Of a stretch of DNA of 64,000 nucleotides, positions 45,787 through 58,030 are shown piece by piece; the first letter of the stretch is position 1, and each line of letters begins with the position of its first letter. The notes under the pieces were generated by a model that saw nothing but the letters and a program-made list of their open reading frames with translations, made no database searches and had not been told where the DNA came from. Location of the stretch: positions 1,302,001 to 1,366,000 of the forward strand of contig CM049997.1 in assembly GCA_016630955.3 (NCBI GenBank), given 5' to 3'. Both the position numbers and the translations under genes were made by a program. This DNA comes from Didymella arachidicola (Eukaryota; Ascomycota; Dothideomycetes; Pleosporales; Didymellaceae).

Positions 45787-48700
45787 GAGTGCTTTCAAGT
45801 TGGCTGCTGCAGCGAAGACGGCGTTGATATGGGGCCTGGGGGCAGCGTGGCAGCGTGAAGGACGACGGTCGCACAAGAGGAGGAGTACAAGTCTTACCAC
45901 GGGCAGGCGCGAAGGGTCCAAGGTCCTGCCATTCCGTCGCTCTGGAGTCTCCGCTCGGCAGCGTCGACCATGGATGAACTCCCTGCTGGCTAGCTCTTAC
46001 CTGGCTCGAAACAGGCCTGCTGGCGCTGCGCCAACGCCCCCATTTGTGGAGCGAGCCGTGTGCTGGATCCACCGCTGCGAGGTGATTCCACGACGATGCA
46101 AGGCATACCTTAGGCCGGGTTAGCCTGGCTCGGCGGCGGCGGGAGCACTGGAAGCGCATCCGCGCGGCCGTGAGGGGCATGGCGTGGGTTGGCCGCGCGC
46201 AGGGTTGGAGCGGCGCCAGTCTTTTGCCATTTGGAGTCTTTTGCCTTGCTGGGGGCAGCGGCGCGCTAGACTGCAACCGCGCCCAGCGGCCCACGGATGG
46301 CCTTACCGAACTTTCCCTTCGCGGACGCTGGCCCCCGAGCCTGTTCCCGCCAGCGCACCAGCGTCGAGTCCTGCGACTCCTGCCTGGCGTGCACCGGTGC
46401 GGCAGACGAGCTGTGCTGGGCGCGGCTCGCAGCCCGCGGTTCCAGAGGCAGACCGACTGGTGAGCAGTTGGCAGTCACGTGGCAGTCAAGTTGGCAATGG
46501 GCAAGTTGGCAGGGAGCAGCTGGTAGTGAGCAGTTCGTGGTGGGCGACTAATTAGCAGTGGCAGTTGGCAGTGAGCAGTGAGCAGTGAGCAGTGAACACG
46601 GAGCACCAACCACCAACCACCAACCACCAGCCAGTGAGCATCCAGCCCTGCTGCCAGCTGCTGCTGCTGCCGCTGCCCATCGCTGCTCTTTGAACAACCT
46701 TCATGCACCTCCGGGTCGCGCGCGCATCATATTGCCTCCCTGAGTCCCTCCCCTTCTGTGAGCACCGAATTCGTGCAGTCCCCGTCAGCCGTGCAGCTAC
46801 CGCCCGCGCAGTTTGCACCCGTCAGGGGCCAACCTCGTCCTGCTGCGAGATGCAGCAACAGGCACGCTCCTTCCTCCCCCCGGCCACCTGAAACTCGACC
46901 CCAAAGTGGTCCTTCCCTGCCTGCGAGGCTCCCCTCCGCGCGGCAGCAGCCGACTCACTGATGCCACGGGACGCTCCGAGTCGAAGGGACTTCTGTAAGA
47001 GGCAGTCAGTCCACCGTAGCGTCGGAACCACGCCAGCGAACTGATCAAAACAATGAATCCTCGCACGCTGCAAGTATCGCCGTGCGAGTATCCCCGTTTC
47101 CCACTATAGCTCCTTCTAGACATCCCCTGTTTGCAGGACGCTGCGCAGTGCTGATTCGATCCTAGCCATACCGCCCTCGGCTAGCGCGCCTGCCCACTTG
47201 GTAACGCTCAACACACGAGTCTGACATCCTGTAAGCCGCCTTCAGATTGCGCTGCCTGACCCTTCACCGATCACCCAAAAAGGTCACCAAGTCGACTCGC
47301 GGGTCGGCTGCATCCTGCGTTCTATCTCGTGTGCCGACATGGCCAGCGTTGCGTTTCGGCTTACCAAGTCTCTTCTGATTGGTTGAGCTTCACCCCTCGG
47401 TCCAATCACAACGCAGTAGTAGCCTTCCACTTCATCCTCTCCAGGAAGCATCTCTCGTCCACGCTGCGAGACATCGAGCGGTGTGCACTGCCTTCTGGAA
47501 TGCAGCCTGAGCCTTGCGATCCTTGTTTCGACTACCGAAACTCCCATGGCTAGCTCTGGCAAAGGACGAAACAGCAGGTGATGGGCAAACTTCATTCGTT
47601 TTGCTTGCCTCGTATGGTCAGGTGCATGGTGAATTGCTGCAACACGAACGGAGATCCCTTCGCTTCGCCAATTCATGCAAAAATGATGAGCATAAGCGAC
47701 GCACTATGCCCGTTCATCCTAGTCGTCCAGTCGTTATTACCATATTCGGCGCCTGCCTTCTGGGTCGTCGGCGTTATGACCACATCACTCGCTGTGATGA
47801 GCGACATTTGACTTCTGGGAGCTTGCAGGGGTTTTCAGCATCTGCGATCCCAGCAGTGGCTTCGGAATGTCCCCACAAACTCACTGTTCCCATGTCTCCA
47901 CTTGCCGGAAGGACATTACAGCGGCATTCCGTGGAGTAAAAATTCGCCCGGCCCGAACCAGCAGATCCGACCATTTCTCGAGTTACTTTTCGCAAAGTTC
48001 CACAAGAGCTCTCATATTGTCACACAAGAGCTTTCTAAAGCGGAGCGATAAAGGTCTGCAATGTACCTGATACAATCACGCAAATGCAGGTCGGCATTCA
48101 TGCTCGGCAATATCGCCTTGTACAGGACGTGGTCTGACACGCAATTCGATCAGTGCGGTTCACTGCTCTTCAACGGAAAAGATTCCTGGCTGTGCACCTT
48201 ATCATAAGCGCGTGTCTCAGGCCGCCTTACCGGTTGCCCCCTTGTGCCACCTAGCTGATCACGTCACAACAGGACGAGTCCGCCCGCATGGATTGCCATG
48301 TGATGCTTGAGCTAAGCCCTGCCCAGACAACGAGTCCCTCACCCCCTTCTTCCGGGAGTGCTTCCCCGGCTACCATGTGGGTATAGCTTACGCTAGTCCA
48401 AAGCCACGGCCCAACGCTCAACATCACATCGCCAATCAAGAAACATATACAGTAATACAACTAGCATGTCTGCACCCACACTGTAACGGCCGTGATAATT
48501 TGCAACTCTAAAGCCTCGCTTAGACGCGCATGCACAACATCAATCCGGGGATCCCCAACTTGATGGCGTGAGGCCATGGCATTGGGGCTCCTGCAGACGG
48601 GCCAACATCTGTCCGTACTAGTGTGCTCGCCTTACAACGGCTTTGGTAGTCCCTTGCCTGCAGTGTCAACATTGCATGTGTATGTATGCATGGATTACCA

Positions 48701-49946
48701 AGAAGAGTCCAGTGGTGGGCCATCTGGTTGCCGCATGCTGCATGGTTGTGATCTGACCTAGCCGCCAAATTGGTCGCCTTCAGAGGATCTAACTTTGTCA
48801 TCTTGCCTCCAGGCTGGGCTCTCACGCGCCTGCATTTGCTCCAAAGCTCATCGTTTAGTCGCGACACTTTCCGTTTCTAAGCAGCGCACAGCGTAGTACC
48901 GCTAAGCGTTCTCCTTCTGAACTGCTGTCACATTCTATCGGATCTCTATCCTGGCCTGTGAGAACCCTGGCTCTGCGCGCGAAATCCACTGAACGGTCGA
49001 CTTCAAAAACCTGGTTTGTCCTCATGGCCCCGTCGTACAAATGACTCTTTACTGCCCTGGTGTTTCAATAGCAGCTGACAAAGGACGTGGTCTGGAAGTC
49101 TGCATATGCGGCCTCGCCCCGCGGTTCACCTTCCTGAGCTGTACATTCGTCGTTCTAGCGACTGCAGCAGGCGCATGTGCTGCTGCCTAGTATATCGCGC
49201 CGTTATAATACCGAGATTCACATTATAGGGATGTTCGCTGCAACGTCCACCAAATGGAGTGGTTAGGCGCCTCGCACAGCTTTGACGGTGGTCTCAAGTT
49301 GAACGACTTGTGCACTCTGTTGTCATCCGTATCGCGAGGCTAGCCATAAGACTTCCAACACTTGCATCAGCTTCATTATCTCAGCAGATTCCGCAAGTAA
49401 TTAGGTGTGAAGCTAATTGGGACATCGACTTCGGCGTGCAGCCGTGATAGGCCTTGCGCTGCTGCGTGCGCATACCCTCGACATCATCTTACCAAAGCCA
49501 CTACGGTTCTTGCAAGAATTAACACAGGCTGTCATATCATGTTGAAGTGAGCGACCTAGAGATGCACGAACGAAAAACAACGAGCCGCAAGAAGCAGACC
49601 GAGTAGGAAGTCTTCGTTGCCGTCTAAGTCGACATTAAATCAATACAGACCTAATGCTGCGTTTGAAAAAGCTGTCCCCTACGGTGCTCTAGTTGCTTCG
49701 AACGCTATTCCAATCAGCTATGAGGCGTCGCTGCTGCACCTGTGGCTACAGTCGCGATGGCCTCGCGAAGCGCAGCTCAAGAGGAGCAATGACGTAAGTT
49801 GGCATCTTCCACGTTTCGGAAGGACCCACTGCCCTGTCGATCAGCGAGACCCTGAAAGCCAGTGACTTCAGACCTTCAACTTCCACTTGCCATCACAGCG
49901 CTACTCTTCGCTCTGCTAACACTCTGCTATCGTATCTCATTTCAAT
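45787..49946. other. Gene-poor region (4.2 kb) upstream of two divergent genes
   Basis: Contains the promoters of the flanking genes. From 45.8 to 47.0 kb it is GC-rich with long overlapping frames on both strands that reflect composition rather than coding. Short tandem repeats occur at 46571-46631. From 47.2 to 49.9 kb nothing was recognised. Confidence 0.5.
46571..46631 (+). repeat. Two adjacent 7-bp tandem repeat blocks (GTGAGCA)n and (CACCAAC)n
   Basis: At 46571-46598 GTGAGCA occurs three times plus a GTGAACA variant. At 46604-46631 CACCAAC occurs three times plus CACCAGC. The preceding 130 bp (from about 46,440) has many degenerate GGCAGT/GAGCAGT units, so the whole patch looks like a decayed minisatellite in the upstream region of the 44204-45786 gene. 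Confidence 0.85.
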
Positions 49947-51116
49947 ATGCCGCCGCACGAAGGTCTCGTTCACCAGCAGGAATATGATTGGCGGGATTCG
50001 AATGTCGCCCTCATCAACTCCGACATCGACCACAAAGTCAAATACCAATCCGCGGCGAGTGAGCCAGCATGGAATAATGGCATCATCGGCGCAAAAGCAG
50101 GTCTCTTCATCTGGCGCATCGAAGACTTTGAAGTCGTGCCCTGGCCCCGTGAGAAGTACGGCAGCTTCCATGAGGGGGACTCGTACATTGTCCTATTTAC
50201 CGAGGAAATCAAGGGTGACACGGAGACACACCTCATCCACGACATCTTCTTCTGGCTAGGCCGTGCTACAACACAAGACGAGGCTGGCACGGCCGCGTAC
50301 AAGACTGTGGAGCTTGACGAGTTCTTACACGGTGCTGCGACGCAGCATCGCGAGTTACAGACCGCGCCTTCAGACGCTTTCTCTGCGCTGTTCCCGCGCT
50401 TGAAGATTCTGCGTGGCGGTGTACGTTCTGGGTTCGATCACGTCGAGATCAACGAGACAGGCCAGCACACGGATACACTGCTTCGTGTATTCAAACATCC
50501 AAGCTCCACCGCCGGCCGTGATGCAGTCCTCGTGCACGAAGTCGACCCTACGTGGCAGAGCTTGGACGAAGGTGACGTGTTCATTCTTGACAGGGGCGAC
50601 AAAATCCTGGTCTGGCAGGGCAAGAAGTGCGCCCCAATGGAGAAGCTGAAGGCTGCGCAAGTTGTCAACGACCTGACAATCGCCAAACGTGTCGATGTCG
50701 AGGTATTGAGTCAAGAGGAGGCAAGAAGCAAGGTCGTTGTCGACTATCTCGGCGGTCGCGACTTGGACTTTGGCACGAGATTCGAGTGCGCACAACCGGT
50801 ATCAGCTGCCACTGAGCGCGATGTCAAGAAGCTGTTTAGACTGAGTGATGCTGATGGCGAGCTTACCTTTGATCTGGTCAAAGAGGGTAACTGTATAGGG
50901 AGGGAAGATTTGGACGGCGGCGATGTATTTCTGCTGGATGTAGGCAAGAGTATCTGGGTGTGGGAGGGGAACGGAGCCAGTCGTGCGGAAAGGGCATCGT
51001 GGTTGAAGGTTTCGCAAAGGTATTTGGGAATGCAGCCTGATGCTAACGAGCTTAGCGTTGCGAAGGTCAAGCAAGGCAGCGAGAGTAAGAGCTTCTGGGG
51101 TGCAGTAGGAGCGTAG
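49947..51116 (+). CDS. Gelsolin/severin-like actin-severing protein (three gelsolin domains)
   Basis: Gelsolin-family proteins sever and cap actin filaments in a Ca2+-dependent way. A single-exon frame of 389 aa starts MPPHEGLVHQQEYDWRDSN. Domain 1 (about 45-160) has GLFIWRIEDFEVVPWP, GSFHEGDSYIVLFT and HDIFFWLGRATTQDEAGTAA, the G1 signature with the DEAG metal/actin-site turn. Domain 2 (about 170-280) has LLRVFKHPSS and LDEGDVFILDRGDKILVWQG. Domain 3 (about 290-389) has LFRLSDADGELTF and LDGGDVFLLDVGKSIWVWEG. Three domains is the severin/fragmin arrangement, half the length of animal gelsolin. No villin headpiece follows. It has no intron, unlike most neighbours, and follows a long gene-poor stretch. 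Confidence 0.92.
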   Translation: MPPHEGLVHQQEYDWRDSNVALINSDIDHKVKYQSAASEPAWNNGIIGAKAGLFIWRIEDFEVVPWPREKYGSFHEGDSYIVLFTEEIKGDTETHLIHDIFFWLGRATTQDEAGTAAYKTVELDEFLHGAATQHRELQTAPSDAFSALFPRLKILRGGVRSGFDHVEINETGQHTDTLLRVFKHPSSTAGRDAVLVHEVDPTWQSLDEGDVFILDRGDKILVWQGKKCAPMEKLKAAQVVNDLTIAKRVDVEVLSQEEARSKVVVDYLGGRDLDFGTRFECAQPVSAATERDVKKLFRLSDADGELTFDLVKEGNCIGREDLDGGDVFLLDVGKSIWVWEGNGASRAERASWLKVSQRYLGMQPDANELSVAKVKQGSESKSFWGAVGA

Positions 51117-51827
51117 ATGGACAAAAGAAATCAAGATATCATTTTGAGATGATAAATAGACGACAGTCATTCACTATGGCGCAAAACAAGGCCTTGTAAC
51201 CAACGCCGGCATAAGATTTGCGACTAGAAGAGGCAGTACGCTGGGCGACCACTACTCAACCCCCCCGAGTAATTCAGGAGCCTTCCAAGACTTGGTGACT
51301 TTCAAATGAACGATGTCAGATTGAGACGAACACTATGATAATCGAAGCCACAGCCCATAATGTTGAATACGTCAATGTCAGCTTGCTGGTCTTGATGAAG
51401 TACGAGGATCTCGAAATTTGTGCACGATTCCATTTGCTTAAAGGGTGCTCATGTCCAGAACTAAAGAGCGAGTGCTCGCAGCTCATGCACCAGGCCGGTC
51501 ATGAAGCGTGTCCTCAACTTTGGTCATCTGTTGCTTTTCTTCGACTGTGGCCTTGAAACTATCTTTTAAGAAAGGGTTCTCAGGCCAAAACGTATGTTAC
51601 CGGGATCGCTTGTTCAGCTGGCTGCTGGTAGCTGGTTCCGCCGTCTGAACTTCTTTCACGTGCGTACCATGACGGTGAAGTGAAAGCGACCGGCGATGTC
51701 ATAACGAAAACTTCTCACATTCATGGCCCTTTCCCCGTCACGACGCATCAATACTCAGCCCTCTACACGACCGCACGACCAAGTATCGACTACAGCAAAC
51801 CATTCATCTCACCGCAGAGACGCGCAA
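51117..51827. other. Intergenic region
   Basis: About 700 bp with the gelsolin 3' end and the promoter of the next gene. The next gene's frame is open upstream to 51723, but the segment before 51828 is unlikely to be translated. No other feature was seen. Confidence 0.55.
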
Positions 51828-52550
51828 ATGCCACCAGCCACCGACGGCTTCGCTTCGGACCAAGGCACTCGCCTGCTCAACATCGAGCTTCGCCGGCTCG
51901 AAAAAAACCCGCAAGATGCCGTGACCTCTTACCCACGCATCATCCGCGCAATGCACGCCGAGCTCATGCAGCTTTCAAGCGAGAATCTCAACATACAGGC
52001 TGAGCTAGACACGACCATAAAATCTGTGCAGGAGCTGTCTCAGCAACTAGCAAAACAAGAACATCTGCAAGTCGCAGAAGAGAATAATAGAACGTGGGCG
52101 GTAGCAGCAGCCAGCATGCTACGTACAAAGCTCAAGATGGCTCAGCGGAATATTCGTCAGAAACGAGATCACAACACGCAGCTGCGCCAGTTTGACGCTA
52201 AACATGCAGGCCCAGTGCCATACAATGCGTCGAATGGAATGGACGACGCGTGAGTTCTTCGCCTGTGGCGCACGCTTCAACTAACAGCATCGTCCAGCTC
52301 TTGCTTCCGCTCTTTGTGCTCCCCCTCGAAAGAATCAAAGACAGAGGATCCGGTTACGCCTCATCCGCGCAACGGCATCCCATGCACCGAGTGCTGCGCC
52401 CGTGACCTGAGCTGCGATCGCGGGACGTCGTGTCGACTTTGCGCGGAGGACAAGACGAGATGCGAGGGTAAGTGTTGCGCGGCTTGGGTTGAGGGAGAGG
52501 GCAAGAGCACAGACTGTCACTGCTTCGACGCGCATCCGGAGGACGGATGA
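51828..52550 (+). CDS. Coiled-coil protein with C-terminal Zn2Cys6-like cysteine cluster
   Basis: Exon 1 is 51828-52249, the intron 52250-52297 (48 nt, CTAAC branch) and exon 2 52298-52550; 224 aa. The N-terminal two-thirds is helical: LNIELRRLEKNPQDAV, then IIRAMHAELMQLSSENLN and a coiled coil to about residue 130. The C-terminal third has the cysteines C-x2-C-x6-C-x5-C-x2-C-x6-C (from CTEC to RC), exactly the spacing of a fungal Zn(II)2Cys6 binuclear cluster, followed by further Cys residues (CCAAW, CHCF). In most regulators this cluster is N-terminal and followed by basic residues and a dimer helix; here it ends the protein and is rich in acidic residues. It may be a truncated or rearranged regulator or a protein-interaction zinc module. 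The ATG at 51828 is preferred to 51723 because the conserved-looking helix starts soon after. Confidence 0.72.
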
Positions 52551-52932
52551 TCGAGTGTGGTCGATGTGACGGAGGCTGAGAGGGATCTGGACTCGCCGCC
52601 TGTCATGATTACGTCTCGGTAGCTATGCAGGCAGGAACAAAGGCAAACAACGGCGCCTAGGGCAAGTCGAGGACAATGGGAACCGCGGAGGTCATCACTT
52701 CCGCAGGGGTTTTGCAGAGCTGCCATGTATTCGGTGAGACTCGATCATAGGTACTTCTTTACGAGAGGTGGTGCTGCACAACCACAGGAAAGAGTAGCTC
52801 GCGTTGGGAAACGAAGTATTGGAAGGTATTAGCTCGCAAATTAAACGAAGAACTGTATAATTTGCGGTCTGTAATCTCGCGACCAACCTCCTCCCAAACC
52901 GCATCTCAGTCGTTCCCCAACTCAGACCATGC

Positions 52933-55170
52933 CTAGAACTTGCCAGAGATCTTCTCCGTAATGCTCGGCCTCCTCTGCGCCGAGTCCTCGCCAGCAGCAG
53001 CAACACTAGCCCTCCGCACAGCCTCTTGCTGCTCCTTCTCATCGCGACCCTCGAAGCTCCAAAGCGCCGGGCAAGGACCAATCTTCTTCCGAAGAACCCA
53101 CGTCTTGATCCACCACGGCAGAACAGTAAAGCACTGATGGCGCATAAAAGTGCGTTGCGGGATCGCAAAGATGTAGTCCAGCTCTTCGAGCGTCCTCTGC
53201 TTGGTCTCAGGAACAAAGAGGAAAATCATGACGAAGGCGATTAGGTTGAAGCCGGCGTACAGGCCGAATGAGCCGACGGGCGTGAGCGCGGCCAGCATGC
53301 GAGGGAAGGTGATGGACAGCACGGCCGCCCAGAAAAGACACGTAGCGACTGCCCATGACATGCCGACTTCGCGGTGAGACAGAGGGAAGACTTCTGCCGA
53401 GTACGTGAATGGGACAGGTCCCTCGCCGGGTGAGTACCAGGCGTCGAATAGGTAGATGAACAGAGCGACGAGACCGAGGTGGGCCTTGTTGGTCTCGGGA
53501 ATCAGATAGCAGAGCCCTGCGGCGAGTAGTGTCCAGGCCATCTGGGGGAACGTGAACAAGAGGAGGGTGCGGCGACCAAAGGTATCGATGGTCCAGATAG
53601 CTGGCCATGCGAAGAGGAAGTTGACCAGACCGAATCCCATGGACGCAAGCAGAGCCTCGGTGTTGTTGGCACCGGCCTGCTCGAAGATTGTGCTGGAGTA
53701 GAAGGCAATGATGTTGACTTTGCAATGTCAGCATATGAATGAATTTGCGTGATAGCGTCACTTACTTCCGCACATCTGCTGGGCGAGCATGACGGTGCCG
53801 GATGCGACAGTACCTCTCCGGAGACGAGGCACAGTGAAGAGTTGGGTGAAGCGGGTGATGTAGTTGTTCCTGACTGTGTAGGCACCGGCCTCGGCACGAA
53901 GCTGGGCATGGATGTAGTAGAGATCGCGAGCAGCTTGAAGCTCGGTATTGCGGAGGCGCTTGAGAGACGTATAGGCCTGCTGCATCTTGCCTTTCTTGAT
54001 GTACCATCTTGGACTCTATTCTTCATTAGTTATGTCGTCATGCGTATCATAAAAGATGCGACATACCTCAGGACAAAAGAACACGCCGATCAGGAGAGGC
54101 AAAGCAGGGATCAGGGCAGAGCCAAACTGCAGTCTCCAAGCAATCTTGCCGGTATCCTTCACAGCCAAGTTTGCAACAGTTCCAAGGAAGATGCCAAACG
54201 CAGTCCACAATTGCCACGTCATAACAAGAGCTCCTCGGATAGAAGCAGGAGCGTTCTCAGCCGCGAAGATAGGTACTGTGGCGCCCTTGCATCCCATACC
54301 AATACCGAGAAGGAGACGAGTAACAAAAAGCTGCTCCCATGCTGGTCTTTGTTAGATCTGTCGTTACCGTGTTTTCTTCTGAGACTCACTCTGAGAGACG
54401 GCTGATCCGATAGGGGACAGAGCGCAGAAGATGGCCGACACGAAAATGCAGCCACGACGCCCCAAATAGTTGTTCAGAGGATCCGAGCACCAGCATCCGA
54501 AGAAGGCAGAGGCAATGTAGGGACCAGCGTTGATCAAACCTTGCAACCACTGGTTGCGCTCGGCATTTGGGTTATCCTTGGTGGGGATACCCAGTGCGTC
54601 GGGAAAAGACAAATTAGCACCGTTCGAGCCGGTCTGATCCCTGTGGTCATGGTGAGCAAGTCGTTCAACTGACGATGGTAATGCTGTGCTTACCATCCCT
54701 GCACTGCAGCGCCGATAGAGCAGAGAATGATGGTGAAGTAAAGCACTCGGGGCTGTCGCCACTTGTGCAGCGTCTCGTTGGCAACAGCAACTTTTTCTAC
54801 TTCCGTCATGCCGGGTACGGAGGCGAAATTCGAGGGGTCACGCGAAATGAGTGCACCTTTGACAAGCAGGGGGTGGATATCCTCAAATCCGTACTCCTTG
54901 GCGAAACCGTTGACGTCGGCAAGGCACTCGTCCTCGCTCATATGAACGAGTGGGTTCTGGATCCTGGTGGCAATGTCAGAGACTGCTGGACGAGATGACA
55001 AGCGGCGACATACTTCGCAGACGCTGACCCGTTCTGTGCGTTGGCCGTGTTGACCACACCTTTCTCCTCGTAGACACTGTAGGTGTTAGTACTACTTCAT
55101 TGAAATCATGGTGTGCAGACAGGACTCACACATCCTGTCGCTCAGTGTGAAGCTTTCTGCTATCAGCCAT
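52933..55170 (-). CDS. MFS sugar transporter (sugar porter family), seven exons
   Basis: A plasma-membrane sugar:H+ symporter or facilitator. Exons are 55130-55170, 55014-55076, 54694-54963, 54390-54640, 54067-54341, 53766-54015 and 52933-53717; introns of 53, 50, 53, 48, 51 and 48 nt are GT-AG and phases agree throughout; 644 aa. An 80-residue cytoplasmic N-terminus ([19 protein letters not shown]) precedes TM1 ([24 protein letters not shown]). Sugar-porter motifs are [26 protein letters not shown] (assembled at an exon junction), [13 protein letters not shown] (exons 5/6), [13 protein letters not shown] (exons 6/7), [29 protein letters not shown] and [12 protein letters not shown]. The C-tail is charged. 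It is convergent with the Zn2Cys6-like gene, 382 bp apart. Substrate cannot be assigned. Confidence 0.93.
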
Positions 55171-57131
55171 GATGAGGTTCGAAGCAGAAACACTGAGGCT
55201 TTGTCGATCACCACGCAAGGGGAAGCGCGGAGTACTTATGTGACCATCATATGAGGGGTCTCCGCACTGTGCAGTCCGATCTTCACCCCGGAGCGCATAT
55301 AGGCGTCTAGCAACGCTGCCCGCGCAAACGCTAGTCAGGTAGGCCACGATGAAGGCTAGGCCGCAAAGGAAAGGATCAGCAGCAAGTGCTCTCTGTGCAT
55401 TAGAAGACTTTTTGGGCTAGCAGAGCCTCAACACATCTTTGGAGGGCACTTGCATCACGCCCGTCTGCACATTACCAGCCTCTCCCACAACCGCAGGCTC
55501 AACTGCAATCCTGATGGCGCATGGCAGCGATTGTGAAACCCGAGCTTTTATGACTGGAAATAAGCAATCAAGCCTGTCGCCGAGACATCTTATCCTCAGC
55601 GGCTGGCTTTTGGTTGGACTTAGCGCGTGTGGAGGTGGGCTTGTCATGTGCTGACCTCTCCATGGGAATGACCCCAGCATCCACTAGCGCCGGGGTGGCC
55701 GCTGCGCCCAAAAAGCCAGCCGTCTCACAAGCTCCTTCAACCTAACGGTTTTGAGTGGGGCTGGAGGCGTGTTGCACGTCGAGGTTTCATCGAACACGCA
55801 TTGATTTCGAGCAGGCGCGGGCAGCTTTGGAGCGGGAGAAGTCATACCGGTAGACAAGCGCGAGTACTGGCAGATAATCGTGGAGATCTGCGCTCATCAG
55901 CTTTGTAGGTAGACTTTGTCGCAGCGTCTGCGCACACGACTGTCAGATCCCCAGATTTTGCTAGATTGTGTTACATGATCGTCATCCTGGGCGGAAGAAG
56001 CTTTGCTAAGCACTACGCCCAGCCATGACGGCAGTGGCTTCCGGAAGGAACCTTCCGACCACACACCAACGCTTTGGGTAGCAGTGAGGGTGCATTTCTA
56101 AGGGCTGATCGTAAGGCCCCCTTGCGCTTTGAAGAACGCCACCTGAGGGGTCTTGCTGGTGCATTTGAGCCGGTGAGCCTGGAATCAGCCTTGCGCGCAT
56201 CACGGATCGCCGCATGTGGTAATTGTCGTAACATTCGGCTGCGCGGCACACTTCGAGGCACATAGGCTGAATCAAAATTCGAGGAGTGAGAAAATAATGT
56301 CTGCGTATTCATGTCAAAATCAAACTGTCGTCGGGCTTTCCTCTATGCTAGGGTCAGTGTATGCTAGTGTATTGTTCGAGACTTTAGACACGCGCACAGC
56401 CAGTTGCCAGTCGTCCAGCGCCTTCTTCGCAAGACCATCGTTTCGGCAGACAAAAGAACAAGCATCAGCGCCCGCAGAGCCTGATCCAATTTATTCTAGG
56501 CCACAGACCCACTGCATCTTTCCCCTCCGCATTGTCGACATGCGCAAGTTGACAATTCGATAGTTCGTCGGACTGCACCTTCGGCTGCGCAGTCTCCAGC
56601 AGAGATCGTTGGACGGCGGAGTGGAGCCAAGCGGCTGAACGAGATGCAACACAGAGCCGCAAGCGTGCTTGCTAGAGTAAGAAACTACATGGTCTCGTCG
56701 GATCTGTGCGCTGGCTAAAGTTGGCTAAGTTGGTGTGCATCTGGCGTCTGCTAATGCATCTTTCGCACACCGAAAAACCCTTCCGTTGCTACAATAATAT
56801 ACAAGACCAGAGCTGGTCAGTAGTTCTCAAGACTTCGACATCATCTGAAACATGCTTTGCACATAGCAAGAGATGGGTGTATGGGTAGATTCATGCTGAC
56901 ACCTACATTTCGCAACATCTCAGTACACATGTAGTCTGGTACAGGCTTTCCCATACATGATCGTAAAACATCGTCGAGACGCGTTTCAAAAAGCCCGCCA
57001 TTAACGCCTTAGCCTTCACAACGCCCATTCCCGCTGCCGACAATATTGCGTCCTAGAGAAACGCCGAAAGACCAAAGACCGTTTAGTCGTCATCAATGAC
57101 CTCCAGCGTACACCAAAAGCTGGGGTGTGAC
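55171..57131. other. Intergenic region (2 kb), no gene seen
   Basis: Holds the sugar-transporter promoter next to 55170 and the 3' region of the gene ending at 57132. Open frames on either strand are short with no motif. No repeats were recognised. Confidence 0.55.
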
Positions 57132-58030
57132 CTAGTAGCCATAAGGGCGGCCGCCTGCGCGGGCCTCTAGAGCATCGCGCTTGAGCTGCTCATACTCGTG
57201 GGCGAGGTCGGGGAAGGCAGCCAGAGCTTCCTGAGCGGGGAGAGGAATGTCAGCGACGATTTTGTCCCAACCGTTGTTGCGGCGGCAAGTGATACGGATC
57301 AACTCGTGCATGCAGTCGAGAGCAACCATGATCATCTTCCTGGTCCAGGCTGGGTCGACGCTGCCGTTTGGGTTCTTGAGAGACTGCGTGTATGGATTGA
57401 TGAGTACAGTCCAGGCAAAGTTCTGCTGGGACGGGTTGACGGGAGTAGGTGCGCGCTGTCCTTCGCACTCCTTGCCGAGCTTGTAGAACGAAGCCCATAG
57501 CTGATTGAACTGCTGCGCGAACGGGTTGGCAGGGACCTCGTCGAAGGTGCTGGCACTGTCGCGCTGGCCCTGGCGGAAGGCCATCTCCTGGACGGCGACA
57601 TTCTCGGGCACACCAGCTAGGGAAGAAGGCTGGCCATGCAGAAAAGGAGCCCGGGAGTTGCTCAGTGAATCGACGCGATTAGTGCGAAGGGAATCGCGAT
57701 GAGCAGCGCGAGCGGCATAACCAGTGTTGGCAGGCGCATAGTACTGCAGGAGGTGTCAGCTGTTTAGCGTGAAAGTAGTCAGTGCTACGATAGTGATTGC
57801 TCTCACATGCTGCTGTGGCGTCCTTGAATCACGACTGCCCGACGATGGTGGTGAGCCTGATGAGGAGCTCCTTCTGTCATGTTCAGGTCCTGCTGTTGCA
57901 ACCAGAGCCGCATAGGGATTGGCGGTTTGGAACTGGGCGCGACCTGGGAAGCCGTTCGTGTACTACGGCGTGTCAGTCAGGAGTCAATGACAACATCGCT
58001 GTTGGAAGAGTGTACCTGGTTGCCAGACAT
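57132..58030 (-). CDS. Conserved fungal protein of unknown function (260 aa)
   Basis: Exons are 58016-58030 (MSGNQ), 57807-57962 and 57132-57743; introns 53 and 63 nt with CTGAC branches, all phase 0. The N-terminal 130 residues are low complexity (YTNGFPGRAQFQTANPYAAL; SSSSGSPPSSGS; APANTGYAAR). The C-terminal half is a compact helical domain: NPFAQQFNQLWASFYKLG, NFAWTVLINPYTQSLKNPNG, WTRKMIMVALDCMHELIRIT, CRRNNGWDKIVADIPLPAQE, and it ends GGRPYGY. I do not recognise a named family. No signal peptide or membrane segment is present, so it is probably cytoplasmic or nuclear. The five-codon first exon is easily missed, but it supplies the only in-frame ATG before the conserved part. Confidence 0.8.

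Noticed and set aside
46170..46555. Overlapping plus-strand frames of about 100-120 codons
   Set aside because: They are open on both strands because of GC-rich composition, with no motif and with repeats in the same area.
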